A DNA stretch of 64,000 bases from JAGVYF01 sp041650315 (GTDB taxonomy: Archaea > Nanobdellota > Nanobdellia > Woesearchaeales > JAGVYF01), in NCBI GenBank assembly GCA_041650315.1, contig JBAZLJ010000002.1:248001-312000 (forward strand), read 5' to 3'. The notes beneath the pieces were generated by a model. It saw only the letters and a list, made by a program, of their open reading frames with translations, searched no databases and was not told the DNA's origin. Both the position numbers and the translations under genes were made by a program. Positions within the stretch are counted from its first letter, which is position 1, and each line of letters starts with the position of its first letter. Below are positions 34,795-43,878 of this stretch, piece after piece.

Positions 34795-35229
34795 CTAAGC
34801 AGCTGCTTTAGGTTCTTCAGCTTTAGCTTCGAATAGTGGAGCTGCGCCCATCTTCAATACTTTCATATTGATTTGGATTGTTTTCTCCATGATCTGTTCA
34901 GGACATACAAGTTTCTTTCTCCTGAAACCATCCCTGCTTCTTGGTTTGGTATGTTTCCTTAGTTTCCTTTCTTTACCAGCACAGCCTACGCTTTTGCCGA
35001 TTAATAGAGATTTTCTCCTCAATCCGGAGATGCCTTGCCTCAATGGGAAACCGCAATAGTCAGAACCGCCAGTTATCTGGAATTCGTAGCCGTCGAAGCC
35101 AATTTTATCTCCTGAGACTTTGTCGCCTATTTTTAGGCCTATCAAAGGATCTGCTTGAGTTTCCTTGACTGCTTTAGTCACGGTCCTCTTAGCTTCAGGA
35201 ATTCCGATTACTAGTTTGAATTCTGCCAT
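34795..35229 (-). CDS. rps6e: Ribosomal protein eS6
   Basis: A 144-residue basic protein with the eS6 core: FKLVIGIPEAKRTV, IGLKIGDKVSGDKIGFDGYE, then TGGSDYCGFPLRQGI and LRKHTKPRSRDGFRRKKLV. It is a small-subunit protein. A short Ala/Glu-rich C-terminal tail extends it slightly past the common archaeal length. Its TATA box (35255-35262) is about 29 nt before the ATG, implying a leaderless mRNA. Confidence 0.93.
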   Translation of the reverse strand: MAEFKLVIGIPEAKRTVTKAVKETQADPLIGLKIGDKVSGDKIGFDGYEFQITGGSDYCGFPLRQGISGLRRKSLLIGKSVGCAGKERKLRKHTKPRSRDGFRRKKLVCPEQIMEKTIQINMKVLKMGAAPLFEAKAEEPKAAA

Positions 35230-35254
35230 TTTCAGCTATAGATTTAACAGAGGG

Positions 35255-35262
35255 TTTATAAA
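35255..35262. promoter_or_regulatory. Palindromic TATA box shared by eS6 and the divergent operon
   Basis: TTTATAAA is centred 29.5 nt from the eS6 ATG (35229, minus strand) and 27.5 nt from the ATG at 35286 (plus strand). The flank AACC on the eS6 side resembles a TFB recognition element better than the other side, so the eS6 direction may be stronger. Confidence 0.55.
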
Positions 35263-35285
35263 GGTTACTATATCATATAAGTTCT

Positions 35286-35519
35286 ATGAGTGGACCTGCA
35301 CCATCAAAGAAGCTGATACCGGGTGTAAAGGTATATGTGCATTCTAAAGATTCCAAGACTAGATCAAGGATTATTCATATAGATATCGAATCTCCGGTAC
35401 TAAATAAGATTATCAAGAACGGAGAAGCCACTTACTGCGCAGGCAAAGAAGGCGGAGTATTTATTGGTTTGAAAAAAGATATGATAAAGAGAGCTGAGAG
35501 ATATGCTAAACGAAAATAA
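35286..35519 (+). CDS. Small hypothetical basic protein
   Basis: A 77-residue basic protein with predicted beta strands (VKVYVHSKD, SRIIHIDI, GGVFIGLKK) and a C-terminal basic helix (MIKRAERYAKRK). The small beta-rich fold could bind nucleic acid, but no family is recognised. It starts a plus-strand operon divergent from eS6 and overlaps the lipoprotein gene by 17 bp. Confidence 0.6.
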   Translation: MSGPAPSKKLIPGVKVYVHSKDSKTRSRIIHIDIESPVLNKIIKNGEATYCAGKEGGVFIGLKKDMIKRAERYAKRK

Positions 35520-35763
35520 GATATTGCTTCTGATTATTGTTGTATTATTCACTGGTTGTTCTAGCATTAAAACGCCACAAGAGTTATGCGCTTCTGGCGG
35601 TGGGTTTTGGAACGAATGCGGTTCTGCATGCGCCGGACGTGTTGTAGAGATGTGCACCATGCAATGCGTGCAACAATGCGAATGCGGTTTTGAAGATTAC
35701 AAATGTCCTTCGGGATATTCTTGTTCACAGGATACTGGCGCTGCGCGAGGCGTCTGCAACTGA
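35503..35763 (+). CDS. Small Cys-rich lipoprotein with TIL-like pattern
   Basis: An 86-residue protein with a lipobox-type signal (VVLFTGC) and eleven Cys in all. The spacing in FWNECGSACAGRVVEMC followed by QCVQQCECGF resembles trypsin-inhibitor-like cysteine-rich domains, which are disulfide-bonded extracellular modules. It would be anchored outside the membrane by the lipidated Cys. It sits between a small basic protein and an AP-endonuclease-fold enzyme. The role is unknown; a protease-inhibitor function is only an inference from Cys spacing. Confidence 0.6.
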   Translation: MLNENKILLLIIVVLFTGCSSIKTPQELCASGGGFWNECGSACAGRVVEMCTMQCVQQCECGFEDYKCPSGYSCSQDTGAARGVCN

Positions 35764-35772
35764 GGTTCTTAT

Positions 35773-36606
35773 ATGGACAGAATGCGTTTCGGGACTGCAG
35801 GAATACCTTTGTCTATGCCGGACAGGAATACTGTTGAAGCCCCTACATTTATTCGCAAGCTTGGTCTTGACGCGATGGAGATTGAGTTTGTGCGTTCTGT
35901 GAATCTCACTCCTGAGAAAGCTCGTTTGCTCGGTAAATATGGTTCTGATAATGATATAAGATTCACCTGCCATGCGCCTTATTTTGTGAATCTGTGTTCT
36001 GCCGAGGCTGTTAAAGTTCATGCTAGCAAAGCGCGAATATTGAAATCAGCTGAGATTGCTTCGCTTGCTGGCGCTCGATCTGTGACTTTCCATGCAGGAT
36101 TCTATCAAGGCGCTCCACTCGATAAGGTTTATGAGAAAATAAAGTTAGAGATAAAAGATATGGCTTTGACTTTGAAGAAACGAAACATTGATGTGATGTT
36201 ACGCCCTGAAACTACGGGTAAAGAATCGCAGTTCGGCTGCATCGAAGAGCTTGTTCGACTTGCTTCTGAACTTACAGGTGTCGGACTATGTGTGGATTTC
36301 GCGCATTTGTTTGCGCGTTCTGTGGGTCGCTTTAACGGCGTTGAAGATTATTCTTCAGTGTTGAAACTGATTAAGGAGAATATCGGGACTTCTGAACTGC
36401 ATGACATGCACATACATTTCTCAGGCATGAATTATACTGATAAAGGCGAACGGAATCATTTAGTTCTTCGCGATCCTAACAACCATTTCGACTATCGCGG
36501 GATGATTGAGGCTATGAAAAAGTATGGCGTTAAGGGGATAGCTATTTCCGAGAGTCCGAATATCGAAGAAGATGCTCTTTTGTGCCAGAAATTGTTCGGA
36601 AAATAG
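35773..36606 (+). CDS. Endonuclease IV-like TIM-barrel protein
   Basis: A 277-residue xylose-isomerase/endonuclease-IV-type TIM barrel: RFGTAGIPLSM, the strand LDAMEIEFV, FTCHAPYFVNL, SVTFHAGFYQG, MLRPETTGKESQFG, CVDFAHLFAR and HIHFSGMNYTDKGERNH. His, Glu and Asp ligands of a three-zinc site are in place as in Nfo, so AP-endonuclease activity in base excision repair is likely. It starts at 35773 after a GAGG motif (alternative ATG at 35782). Confidence 0.82.
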   Translation: MDRMRFGTAGIPLSMPDRNTVEAPTFIRKLGLDAMEIEFVRSVNLTPEKARLLGKYGSDNDIRFTCHAPYFVNLCSAEAVKVHASKARILKSAEIASLAGARSVTFHAGFYQGAPLDKVYEKIKLEIKDMALTLKKRNIDVMLRPETTGKESQFGCIEELVRLASELTGVGLCVDFAHLFARSVGRFNGVEDYSSVLKLIKENIGTSELHDMHIHFSGMNYTDKGERNHLVLRDPNNHFDYRGMIEAMKKYGVKGIAISESPNIEEDALLCQKLFGK

Positions 36607-36661
36607 TATTTATATATTGGCAGAGCAATATTTATATATCGTGTTTAATTAAACTATTGCC

Positions 36662-38605
36662 ATGCCAAGCAAAACGTTCTATATAACAACGGCTATCGAC
36701 TATCCTAATTCAAACCCGCATATAGGCCATGCATATGAAAAGATAGTCACAGATGTTCTTGCCAGATGGAAGAGGCTTAATTCACTTGATGTGTTCTTTT
36801 TGACAGGCACTGACGAAAACGGACAGAAACTGCAGGAAGCTGCAGAAGCGCGCGGGCTTCAACCGCAGCAGTTCGTTGATAATATGGCTGTTGTTTTCAA
36901 GCAGTTCGCTTCAAAATTAAATCTCTCAAATGATGGTTTTGTGCGTACTACTGATTCGCATCATAAAGAAGTTGCCAGTTCAATATTCCAGAAAGTGCTT
37001 GACAAGAAAGAGATATACAAAGGTACTTACGAAGGATGGCATTGCATACCTTGCGAGACATATTATACTGAAAAAGATCTTGTTGACGGCAAATGCCCTA
37101 AATGCGGACGCGCTGTCAAAGTATTGAAAGAGGAAGCTTATTTCTTCAAACTAGGAAAGTACCAGAAGAAAATACTTGCATATATCAAGAAGAATCCTAA
37201 GTTTATCTATCCCGAATCTCGAAGGAATGAGATATTGCAAAGGCTTGAGAATGATGAACTGCGCGACTTGTGCGTATCACGTTCCGGAATCAAATGGGGC
37301 ATCCCGTTACCAAATAATCCTAATCATGTAATCTATGTCTGGTTTGATGCTTTGATCAATTATATTTCTGGACTTGGGCCGGATTTAGATAAGTATTGGC
37401 CGGCGAATGTGCATGTGATTGGCAAAGATATATTATGGTTCCATACAGTGATATGGCCAGGAATGCTTTTCGCCGCTGGTATAAAACCGCCGAAGCAAGT
37501 CTATGTACATGGATTCATCAATGACAAGAACGGAGAAAAGATGTCTAAATCCAAAGGCAATGTTGTTGATCCTATTTCCATTGTTGATAGATACGGCTCT
37601 GATGTATTGAAATATTATTTCTTGCGTTCGATCGGAGCGGGACAGGACGGCAATTTCTCTGAAGAAGATCTTGTGGAGAGATATAATACTGAACTGGCGA
37701 ATGAACTTGGCAATTTGATTTCGCGCACATCAACTATGGTTGAGAAATTCTTTTCTGGTCGCGTTCCCAAAGCTAAACCTGAAGAATTATTCAATTGCAA
37801 AGAAGTTTTGATTTTGCTCAATGGATATATGGATAATTTCGAGTACAACAAAGCTCTTGAAGAAATATTCAGGCACATCAAATCGTTGAATAAATATGTG
37901 AATGAGAAAGAGCCATGGAAAGTCACTTCTAAAAAAGAATTGGCTAAAATTATGTATACTTTAGTTGATGGTACACGTTTAGTGAATATATTATTACAGG
38001 CGTTTATTCCTGAAACTTCTGCTAAAATTAGAGCGCAGTATAACCTGCCTTTGGAAGATGCTAAATCATTCAAATGGAAGAAACTTGTTGGTGGTACTGT
38101 GATTTCAAAAGGCGAAATACTTTTCCCGAAAAAGGAAGTTGTAGCTAAACCAGTGTTCTTGCTTAACTTGAAAGTCGGCGAGATACTTTCAGTCAACCCG
38201 CATCCTAATGCTGATAAGCTCTATTTGTTGCGTGTCAATATCGGACATGAGATTAGGCTTGTTGCTGGTGTTAAACAATGGTTCAAACCAGAAGAACTTC
38301 TAGGTAAGAAGATAATTGTCGTTTCTAACTTGAAACCGGCTAAACTGCGCGGCGAGATGTCTGAAGGCATGCTTTTAGCTGCCGAACATTCCGGAAAGCT
38401 TGCTTTGCTCACTTGCGATGATGCGCCTGGTGCTTCAGTTGGTTTGGATGGATATGAAAATAATACTACTACTATTGAGTATGACGCGTTCCTGACTGTG
38501 AAGCTTGAAGTGAAATCGCATAAAGTATTCTTTTCCGGCAAAGAGCTGAAGACTGAGAAGCATTCGGTAAGCGTTAAGATTGAAGACGGCGCGCAAATTA
38601 GGTAG
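36662..38605 (+). CDS. metG: Methionyl-tRNA synthetase with C-terminal tRNA-binding domain
   Basis: A 647-residue class I synthetase. The HIGH motif is in NSNPHIGHAYEKI, a four-Cys zinc knot spans CIPCETYY to CPKC, and KMSKS is in GEKMSKSKGNVVD. The last 120 residues (LNLKVGEILSVNPHPNADKL to MLLAAEHSG) form an OB-fold tRNA-binding domain (MetG C-terminal/EMAPII type), which is fused here. A TATA box (about 36628-36642) lies 26 nt before the ATG. Confidence 0.95.
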   Translation: MPSKTFYITTAIDYPNSNPHIGHAYEKIVTDVLARWKRLNSLDVFFLTGTDENGQKLQEAAEARGLQPQQFVDNMAVVFKQFASKLNLSNDGFVRTTDSHHKEVASSIFQKVLDKKEIYKGTYEGWHCIPCETYYTEKDLVDGKCPKCGRAVKVLKEEAYFFKLGKYQKKILAYIKKNPKFIYPESRRNEILQRLENDELRDLCVSRSGIKWGIPLPNNPNHVIYVWFDALINYISGLGPDLDKYWPANVHVIGKDILWFHTVIWPGMLFAAGIKPPKQVYVHGFINDKNGEKMSKSKGNVVDPISIVDRYGSDVLKYYFLRSIGAGQDGNFSEEDLVERYNTELANELGNLISRTSTMVEKFFSGRVPKAKPEELFNCKEVLILLNGYMDNFEYNKALEEIFRHIKSLNKYVNEKEPWKVTSKKELAKIMYTLVDGTRLVNILLQAFIPETSAKIRAQYNLPLEDAKSFKWKKLVGGTVISKGEILFPKKEVVAKPVFLLNLKVGEILSVNPHPNADKLYLLRVNIGHEIRLVAGVKQWFKPEELLGKKIIVVSNLKPAKLRGEMSEGMLLAAEHSGKLALLTCDDAPGASVGLDGYENNTTTIEYDAFLTVKLEVKSHKVFFSGKELKTEKHSVSVKIEDGAQIR

Positions 38606-38713
38606 AATTAAGAAGCTCACATATTGATGGCAAAATTTTCTTTTATATTATATAATATTAAAATATAACAATTAGTAATATTTATAAATACAAAACACGT
38701 AAAAATCATCATC

Positions 38714-40798
38714 GTGATAGGTTTATCAAAAAAGGGGCAGATGACATTCTTTATCGCACTAGGTGTGATGCTTCTATTTTCAATCGGGATGCTGATAGCA
38801 TTCAAAGGCATCGGTTCTGGTTACGGCAATTTCAGACCATATACTGAAGAAGTGCCTGTTGAAATGCAACCTCTGCAATTATTTGTGCAACAATGCATAT
38901 ATGATACTGCGAAACAAGGACTTATACTGCTTGGTGCGCAGGGCGGATATATTGATCCTATCGGAGAAGGAATTACAATAGTCAATTCTGATCCAACTTC
39001 ATATGAAGGCGTTGAATTCATGCCTGGCGTGTATGTGCCATACTGGTACCATATGACTAGCAAGAATAACTGCGCAGGGCAGTGCGCGTTCAGCCAAAAA
39101 TATACTCCTAGCAATAAAAAGATAGAAGAACAACTAAACAAATATATCGCAGAGAATCTGCAATACTGCACAAGGCAGTTCTCAGAATTCCCTAAATTCA
39201 CTATAACTGATTCTGCACCAACTGTTGAAAGCAATATCGGAACATCAAATATGCATTTCAATGTCCTTTATCCTTTGACAGTGAATACCGGCTCGCGAAC
39301 AGTTGAAATAAGCAAGTTCTATATGCCTGTTGATCTGAATCTGAATAAAATGCTAGATGATGCAAGAGGTATCGCAAGCACTGAACTTGAACAACATTTC
39401 CTTGAATATAACGATCTGGAATTAGTCAGCTTATACAGCGATATTGACGCTAATCTATTGCCGCCTTTCTATATGAGCGATACTGAGATGAGCAATGTTA
39501 TATGGGTTGAATACGATGTAAAGAAGAAATTCGAAAGGCTATTGCAGGAAAAATATGGAATGCTGCAGGCGCAATCATCTGACAATGCTGTAAGATTCGC
39601 TGCTGAAGAATCAGAATATGCCCCAACTATCCAGAAATTCTATGATTTTATGATGATACCATTCTCAGGTCTTGGCGGTCTGAAAGTCAATTTCCATTAC
39701 TTTGATTCATGGCCAATATTCCTTAAATTGAACGGAGGTTCAGGCGCAGTCACTCCTGAAACTCTTATGCCTAGCTTCATACCATTCATAACGTTCGGTT
39801 TACAGAGATATATGACTGTATATGATTTCTCACATCCAGTTGTAGTAGAACTTGATGACGATTCTGCATTCAAAGAAGAAGGTTATACTTTTAGGTTTGC
39901 GTTGGAAGCGAATGTACGCGGTAGCGAACCTCTATTATTCGAGAATAATCCAATATATGCAGTGCCTGCTGAAGGATCGATGATGTGCAACATCAATCAA
40001 TACAATACAGGAGACATACATATCAAAACTGTGGATTTCACTACACGGCAACCAGTCAATGATGCAAAAATATTGTTCGATGCAGGCGAATCATGCATGA
40101 TTGGTTCGACAGATATGAACGGCGAACTGACTGCAAAGTATCCAGTGGGTATTGGTTCATTGATAGTTATGAAACAAGGATATCTTCCGTTCGCAAAAGC
40201 AATGACTACTACTCTTGATGAAGATCAAGATGTAGGGATAGTATGGCTCAAAGCAGTAGTGAAAAAACCTGTCAAAGCTGAGATATTCGAACTGAATAAA
40301 TTCGGAAATCAATGGATATTATCTTCTATACCGAAGAATATGGAAAAAGAGCATAGCATGATAGTGACTTTTGAAAGAATCAAAACAAATGCTGCTGAGC
40401 CTGATTTCAAAAGAGTCGTGATGATCACATCTGACGATATGATACAAGATATAGAACTTGCCCCTGGTGATTATAATGTGCAGACTATGCTGATGTATGA
40501 AGGAAATGCGACAATTCCCCCTGACACAAGATGTTTCAAGATAGAAGAATTATTTGATGATGAAACAGTCTGCTTCAATATACCTGAGAAAGCAGTAACT
40601 ATGCCGGTGCCGCCAGTGCAATACAGCAATGTGATATCGATAACTAATGCTGATCTATTGAAAAGAACACCATTATTCGTATATGGACTATTCGTCAATT
40701 ATCCTGGAGCACAGAAAGTATTGATGGAAGATCTGCAAGTGATTGACGGAATCGCTGAAAGAGCAGACGTAAAGTCAAGATTGAAACCTACAAAATGA
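38714..40798 (+). CDS. Large exported protein with class III (pilin-type) signal
   Basis: A 694-residue protein starting at GTG 38714, about 28 nt after a TATA box (38680-38689). The N-terminus is SKKGQMTFFIALGVMLLFSIG: a basic stretch, Gly, and a 20-residue hydrophobic helix, like archaeal type IV pilin-type signals cut after KKG. The long exterior part is beta-rich with few Cys, and includes a carboxypeptidase-regulatory-like stretch (NDAKILFDAGESCMIGSTDMNGELTAKYP). It opens a surface-protein operon through an ATGA overlap with the next gene. Family unknown. Confidence 0.65.
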   Translation: MIGLSKKGQMTFFIALGVMLLFSIGMLIAFKGIGSGYGNFRPYTEEVPVEMQPLQLFVQQCIYDTAKQGLILLGAQGGYIDPIGEGITIVNSDPTSYEGVEFMPGVYVPYWYHMTSKNNCAGQCAFSQKYTPSNKKIEEQLNKYIAENLQYCTRQFSEFPKFTITDSAPTVESNIGTSNMHFNVLYPLTVNTGSRTVEISKFYMPVDLNLNKMLDDARGIASTELEQHFLEYNDLELVSLYSDIDANLLPPFYMSDTEMSNVIWVEYDVKKKFERLLQEKYGMLQAQSSDNAVRFAAEESEYAPTIQKFYDFMMIPFSGLGGLKVNFHYFDSWPIFLKLNGGSGAVTPETLMPSFIPFITFGLQRYMTVYDFSHPVVVELDDDSAFKEEGYTFRFALEANVRGSEPLLFENNPIYAVPAEGSMMCNINQYNTGDIHIKTVDFTTRQPVNDAKILFDAGESCMIGSTDMNGELTAKYPVGIGSLIVMKQGYLPFAKAMTTTLDEDQDVGIVWLKAVVKKPVKAEIFELNKFGNQWILSSIPKNMEKEHSMIVTFERIKTNAAEPDFKRVVMITSDDMIQDIELAPGDYNVQTMLMYEGNATIPPDTRCFKIEELFDDETVCFNIPEKAVTMPVPPVQYSNVISITNADLLKRTPLFVYGLFVNYPGAQKVLMEDLQVIDGIAERADVKSRLKPTK

Positions 40799-43700
40799 AC
40801 AAGAAAATAATAGCAATATTGATGTGTATGCTTATCATAATGATGCCGATTTGCGCAGCTGCGCAGATGGGTTCGATAAAAGAGCTGAAAGTGTACGGAT
40901 CTGACGTAACTGATGGTTATAGACGTTCTTCTGGAGATAATACTATTATAGATGCTTTGGTTAGCATTGATTCTGATAGTGATATAACAGCATCGCAGGT
41001 CCTTGTGCAAGGATTGCCATTCGACCAATGCAGCGATGAAGGATCAAACAATTTCAGGTGCATATATACTGAGAAAGAATCTATCTCATATAATCCACAG
41101 GCGTTTGCTTTCAAAGTAGATCTGTTCGATGATTCAGGCGCATTGTCTGCCACTAAAACTGGTTCTCTGGTGATTGATGTCAATAAACCGGAAATAACTT
41201 CGCTTTCTGTTGAAAAAGCTGGAAAAATAGTCAAGCTATCTTATAGCGTCAAAGATACTGCGTGCAATGACGCGTCATGTGCTAACAAATGCGCAGGATT
41301 GAAAACTTTAGACATCAGCGGATATAAAATTGTTTCAATCAATTCATCTAAATGTGCTTATTCTGGCGTTGAAAATCTCGAACTCGAATCAGGCACTTAT
41401 CAATTATCAGTCACTGCCTATGATGGAGTCGGGAATTCTGTGACTAGGTCAACAGAACCATTTAGCGTAGATTCTAACACTGCATCAGAAACTATGGAGA
41501 AAGTCACTTTTGTAAAGAATGGTAAAGAATATTTCTATATTGGAACTAACGGGCAGAAAGGTTCAGATGTTGTGGTATATCTTGAAGAGAGTGATATAGA
41601 CTCTGTTACTGGTGATTTATCATCGCTCAATAAAGTATCCACCTATAAATCCAGATATACAGCTCTAAAAGCTACTTGTGAAGATCTCGGCGGAATTGCT
41701 AGATGTGTATGGAAAGATATCTATGTATGGCCTGATTCCTTAGCAGGTGCAATTGAACTTGATATAAAAGATAAATCTGCAAATACTGGAGAAGCATCAG
41801 CTAGCTATTCACTCAAATCTGACGATGGCGCGCCAACAGTCACTTCTATCGGGACTAAATGCGACGGCACAAGGTGCTATCTGCGCGAAAAGAATAACAC
41901 AATCATTGTCAAGATAAATGAAGCCGGATCCGGATTCAATAGGACTATACGTATCGGCGGAAAAAGCTATCACAATGTTGGATTGAATCTTGGTGAAGTC
42001 TCCTCGCTGTATAATATAAAGAAATCTGAGAAATGTGAAAATGCAGGCGGAATATGGAACTGCTATTTCTATAATATAGTAGCTGACAAGGGTCATGGGC
42101 AAGAACTGAAAGTATTTGTCGCTACTGATTCAATGGACGATGCAGGAAATGTGCTTTCTGGAAAGCTGGAAGAAACTTTCATGGTTGATATCAGAGAGCC
42201 AGTTAAAAAAAGTATTGAAATAAAATCAGATGATAAACCTGGATATGCTCTTGAAGGCCAAGGCCTATCTGTCTCTTTGATTGTAAATGATGACACTGCA
42301 GTTTCAGCAGTAGGACATTTCGGCGGAGTAATTATGGACGCCAATGCCAAGCCGACTCAATGTTCATTGATAGGAGATAAAGAATATGAATGCGTATGGA
42401 CTAATATTGGTGTAATCGCACCAGGTCCTCAAACTGAAGTGTCTTACTCTATTGAAATCACTGATATGGCCGGCAATACTGCGGTTCTGAATGAGAGCAT
42501 AGATATCGTTGAAGCTGAAGGATTGCCTAAGAAATATTGGATGCTGGATGGAGCTATTGTGAATAGCCCGTCTGCAATATCTAAAGATACATTATTCAGG
42601 GAGCAGAAAGTGTTCTTCTCAGTGCCTCTGAAATCAGCTGTGCGCGATATCAAAGTGGTTGATGCAGTATTAACGAATTGCTCATCACGTGCTGGATTGA
42701 ATATCGTTAAAAATGCTATCGTTACGCCTAAAAACAGTATATTCATATCTGCGATCTCTGCGAATGTACCTGAAGGCACAGCTTCACTGCATGCTTCATG
42801 CACATTACGTATAGTTTCTGTTGTCAATCGCGTCAGGCTTGCTCAACCGCAAGACTTAGTTATTGAAATGAGCGTGCCACTTGTTTCTGCTTCACTCGGC
42901 ACTATAAGCGAACGTGTGGCTGATAAGATAAATAAAGCTAAAGAAAGGGCTAAAAGCGGAATCGGCGGAATATTAGATACTCTGGATAAAGTATTCTCAA
43001 TGCTTGAGATGATCTGCAAACTATTGCAGAGTTTCAATACAATAAATAGCGTGTTCCAACATATGAGAACTGGACTAAGCGCACCGCAAGCTGATATCGC
43101 AGCTGCTGCAACGTTAGGAGCTGCTGAACCAGTACGTGCTGCTGAAAAAGCTGCCGGCGCCACTGTAGACAATGCAAACCGCGCATTCAGCTTAAGCAAC
43201 AGTATATTCTGCAAATTGATATCATGCGAAAACGGCCCATTGGGCAATTTGTGGGGAGATGGATTGAAAGAGTCCATGACTGGGCTTAAACAAGATACAG
43301 CTTCTATCGCCGCAAGATCTAAACAAGTAAATGCGTATAATCCAAAAGATCTCGATGTCAAATTCGGCGGAGTTGAAATACCAGACACTGCCATGTTCCC
43401 TAACGATCCTAAAAACAACCTTATATTGAGCATAATGTGGGGATGCATACCTGGCATAATCATGAATCTCAAAAAAATGAAAGACGTCCAGTGCATGTAT
43501 ATCGATTGTCTACAGAATGAAGTGCCTAAAGGCACCCCTATGAGATATTGTGACGAGCAATTAGGATATCAGCAGTGCAGGTTCGTGTACGGACAGATAT
43601 TCGGCGCATTGCCTTTCGGTAATGCATTGAAAAACATAGGCGAATTCTTCAAGAAGATATTCAATGATCCTATTTCAATGGTGTTCGGAGTCGGTTCAAT

Positions 43701-43878
43701 ACTATGCACGCCGCCTAAACCTGGAGAGCCAGCAACGACTGATGCATTCTGCAGGGTAATATTGGGAGATGGTATGCTCGCTAAAATGACGGCAATCATG
43801 AGTGCATATACTAATGTGAAAGGCGTGATGGATCAGTTTAAAGGTGCGAATGGTGCATGCGAGAAGGTGGGATTATGA
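40795..43878 (+). CDS. Large secreted multidomain surface protein
   Basis: A 1027-residue protein with a cleavable-looking signal peptide (KKIIAILMCMLIIMMPICAAAQ). Residues about 25-580 look like repeated Ig-like/cadherin-like beta domains with paired Cys and the recurring SVKDTACN- or ITDMAGN-type motifs seen in bacterial/archaeal Ig folds. A helical region with Ala-rich stretches (about 690-800) precedes a Cys-rich C-terminal part with several hydrophobic segments. It probably belongs to the cell envelope or an adhesion structure. The stop overlaps the next ATG (ATGA). Confidence 0.6.
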   Translation: MNKKIIAILMCMLIIMMPICAAAQMGSIKELKVYGSDVTDGYRRSSGDNTIIDALVSIDSDSDITASQVLVQGLPFDQCSDEGSNNFRCIYTEKESISYNPQAFAFKVDLFDDSGALSATKTGSLVIDVNKPEITSLSVEKAGKIVKLSYSVKDTACNDASCANKCAGLKTLDISGYKIVSINSSKCAYSGVENLELESGTYQLSVTAYDGVGNSVTRSTEPFSVDSNTASETMEKVTFVKNGKEYFYIGTNGQKGSDVVVYLEESDIDSVTGDLSSLNKVSTYKSRYTALKATCEDLGGIARCVWKDIYVWPDSLAGAIELDIKDKSANTGEASASYSLKSDDGAPTVTSIGTKCDGTRCYLREKNNTIIVKINEAGSGFNRTIRIGGKSYHNVGLNLGEVSSLYNIKKSEKCENAGGIWNCYFYNIVADKGHGQELKVFVATDSMDDAGNVLSGKLEETFMVDIREPVKKSIEIKSDDKPGYALEGQGLSVSLIVNDDTAVSAVGHFGGVIMDANAKPTQCSLIGDKEYECVWTNIGVIAPGPQTEVSYSIEITDMAGNTAVLNESIDIVEAEGLPKKYWMLDGAIVNSPSAISKDTLFREQKVFFSVPLKSAVRDIKVVDAVLTNCSSRAGLNIVKNAIVTPKNSIFISAISANVPEGTASLHASCTLRIVSVVNRVRLAQPQDLVIEMSVPLVSASLGTISERVADKINKAKERAKSGIGGILDTLDKVFSMLEMICKLLQSFNTINSVFQHMRTGLSAPQADIAAAATLGAAEPVRAAEKAAGATVDNANRAFSLSNSIFCKLISCENGPLGNLWGDGLKESMTGLKQDTASIAARSKQVNAYNPKDLDVKFGGVEIPDTAMFPNDPKNNLILSIMWGCIPGIIMNLKKMKDVQCMYIDCLQNEVPKGTPMRYCDEQLGYQQCRFVYGQIFGALPFGNALKNIGEFFKKIFNDPISMVFGVGSILCTPPKPGEPATTDAFCRVILGDGMLAKMTAIMSAYTNVKGVMDQFKGANGACEKVGL

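Noticed and set aside
42843..43535. Open frame of 230 codons antisense to the large surface-protein gene
   Set aside because: It lies entirely opposite a well-supported gene with signal peptide and ATGA-linked neighbours, and has no promoter or SD of its own.
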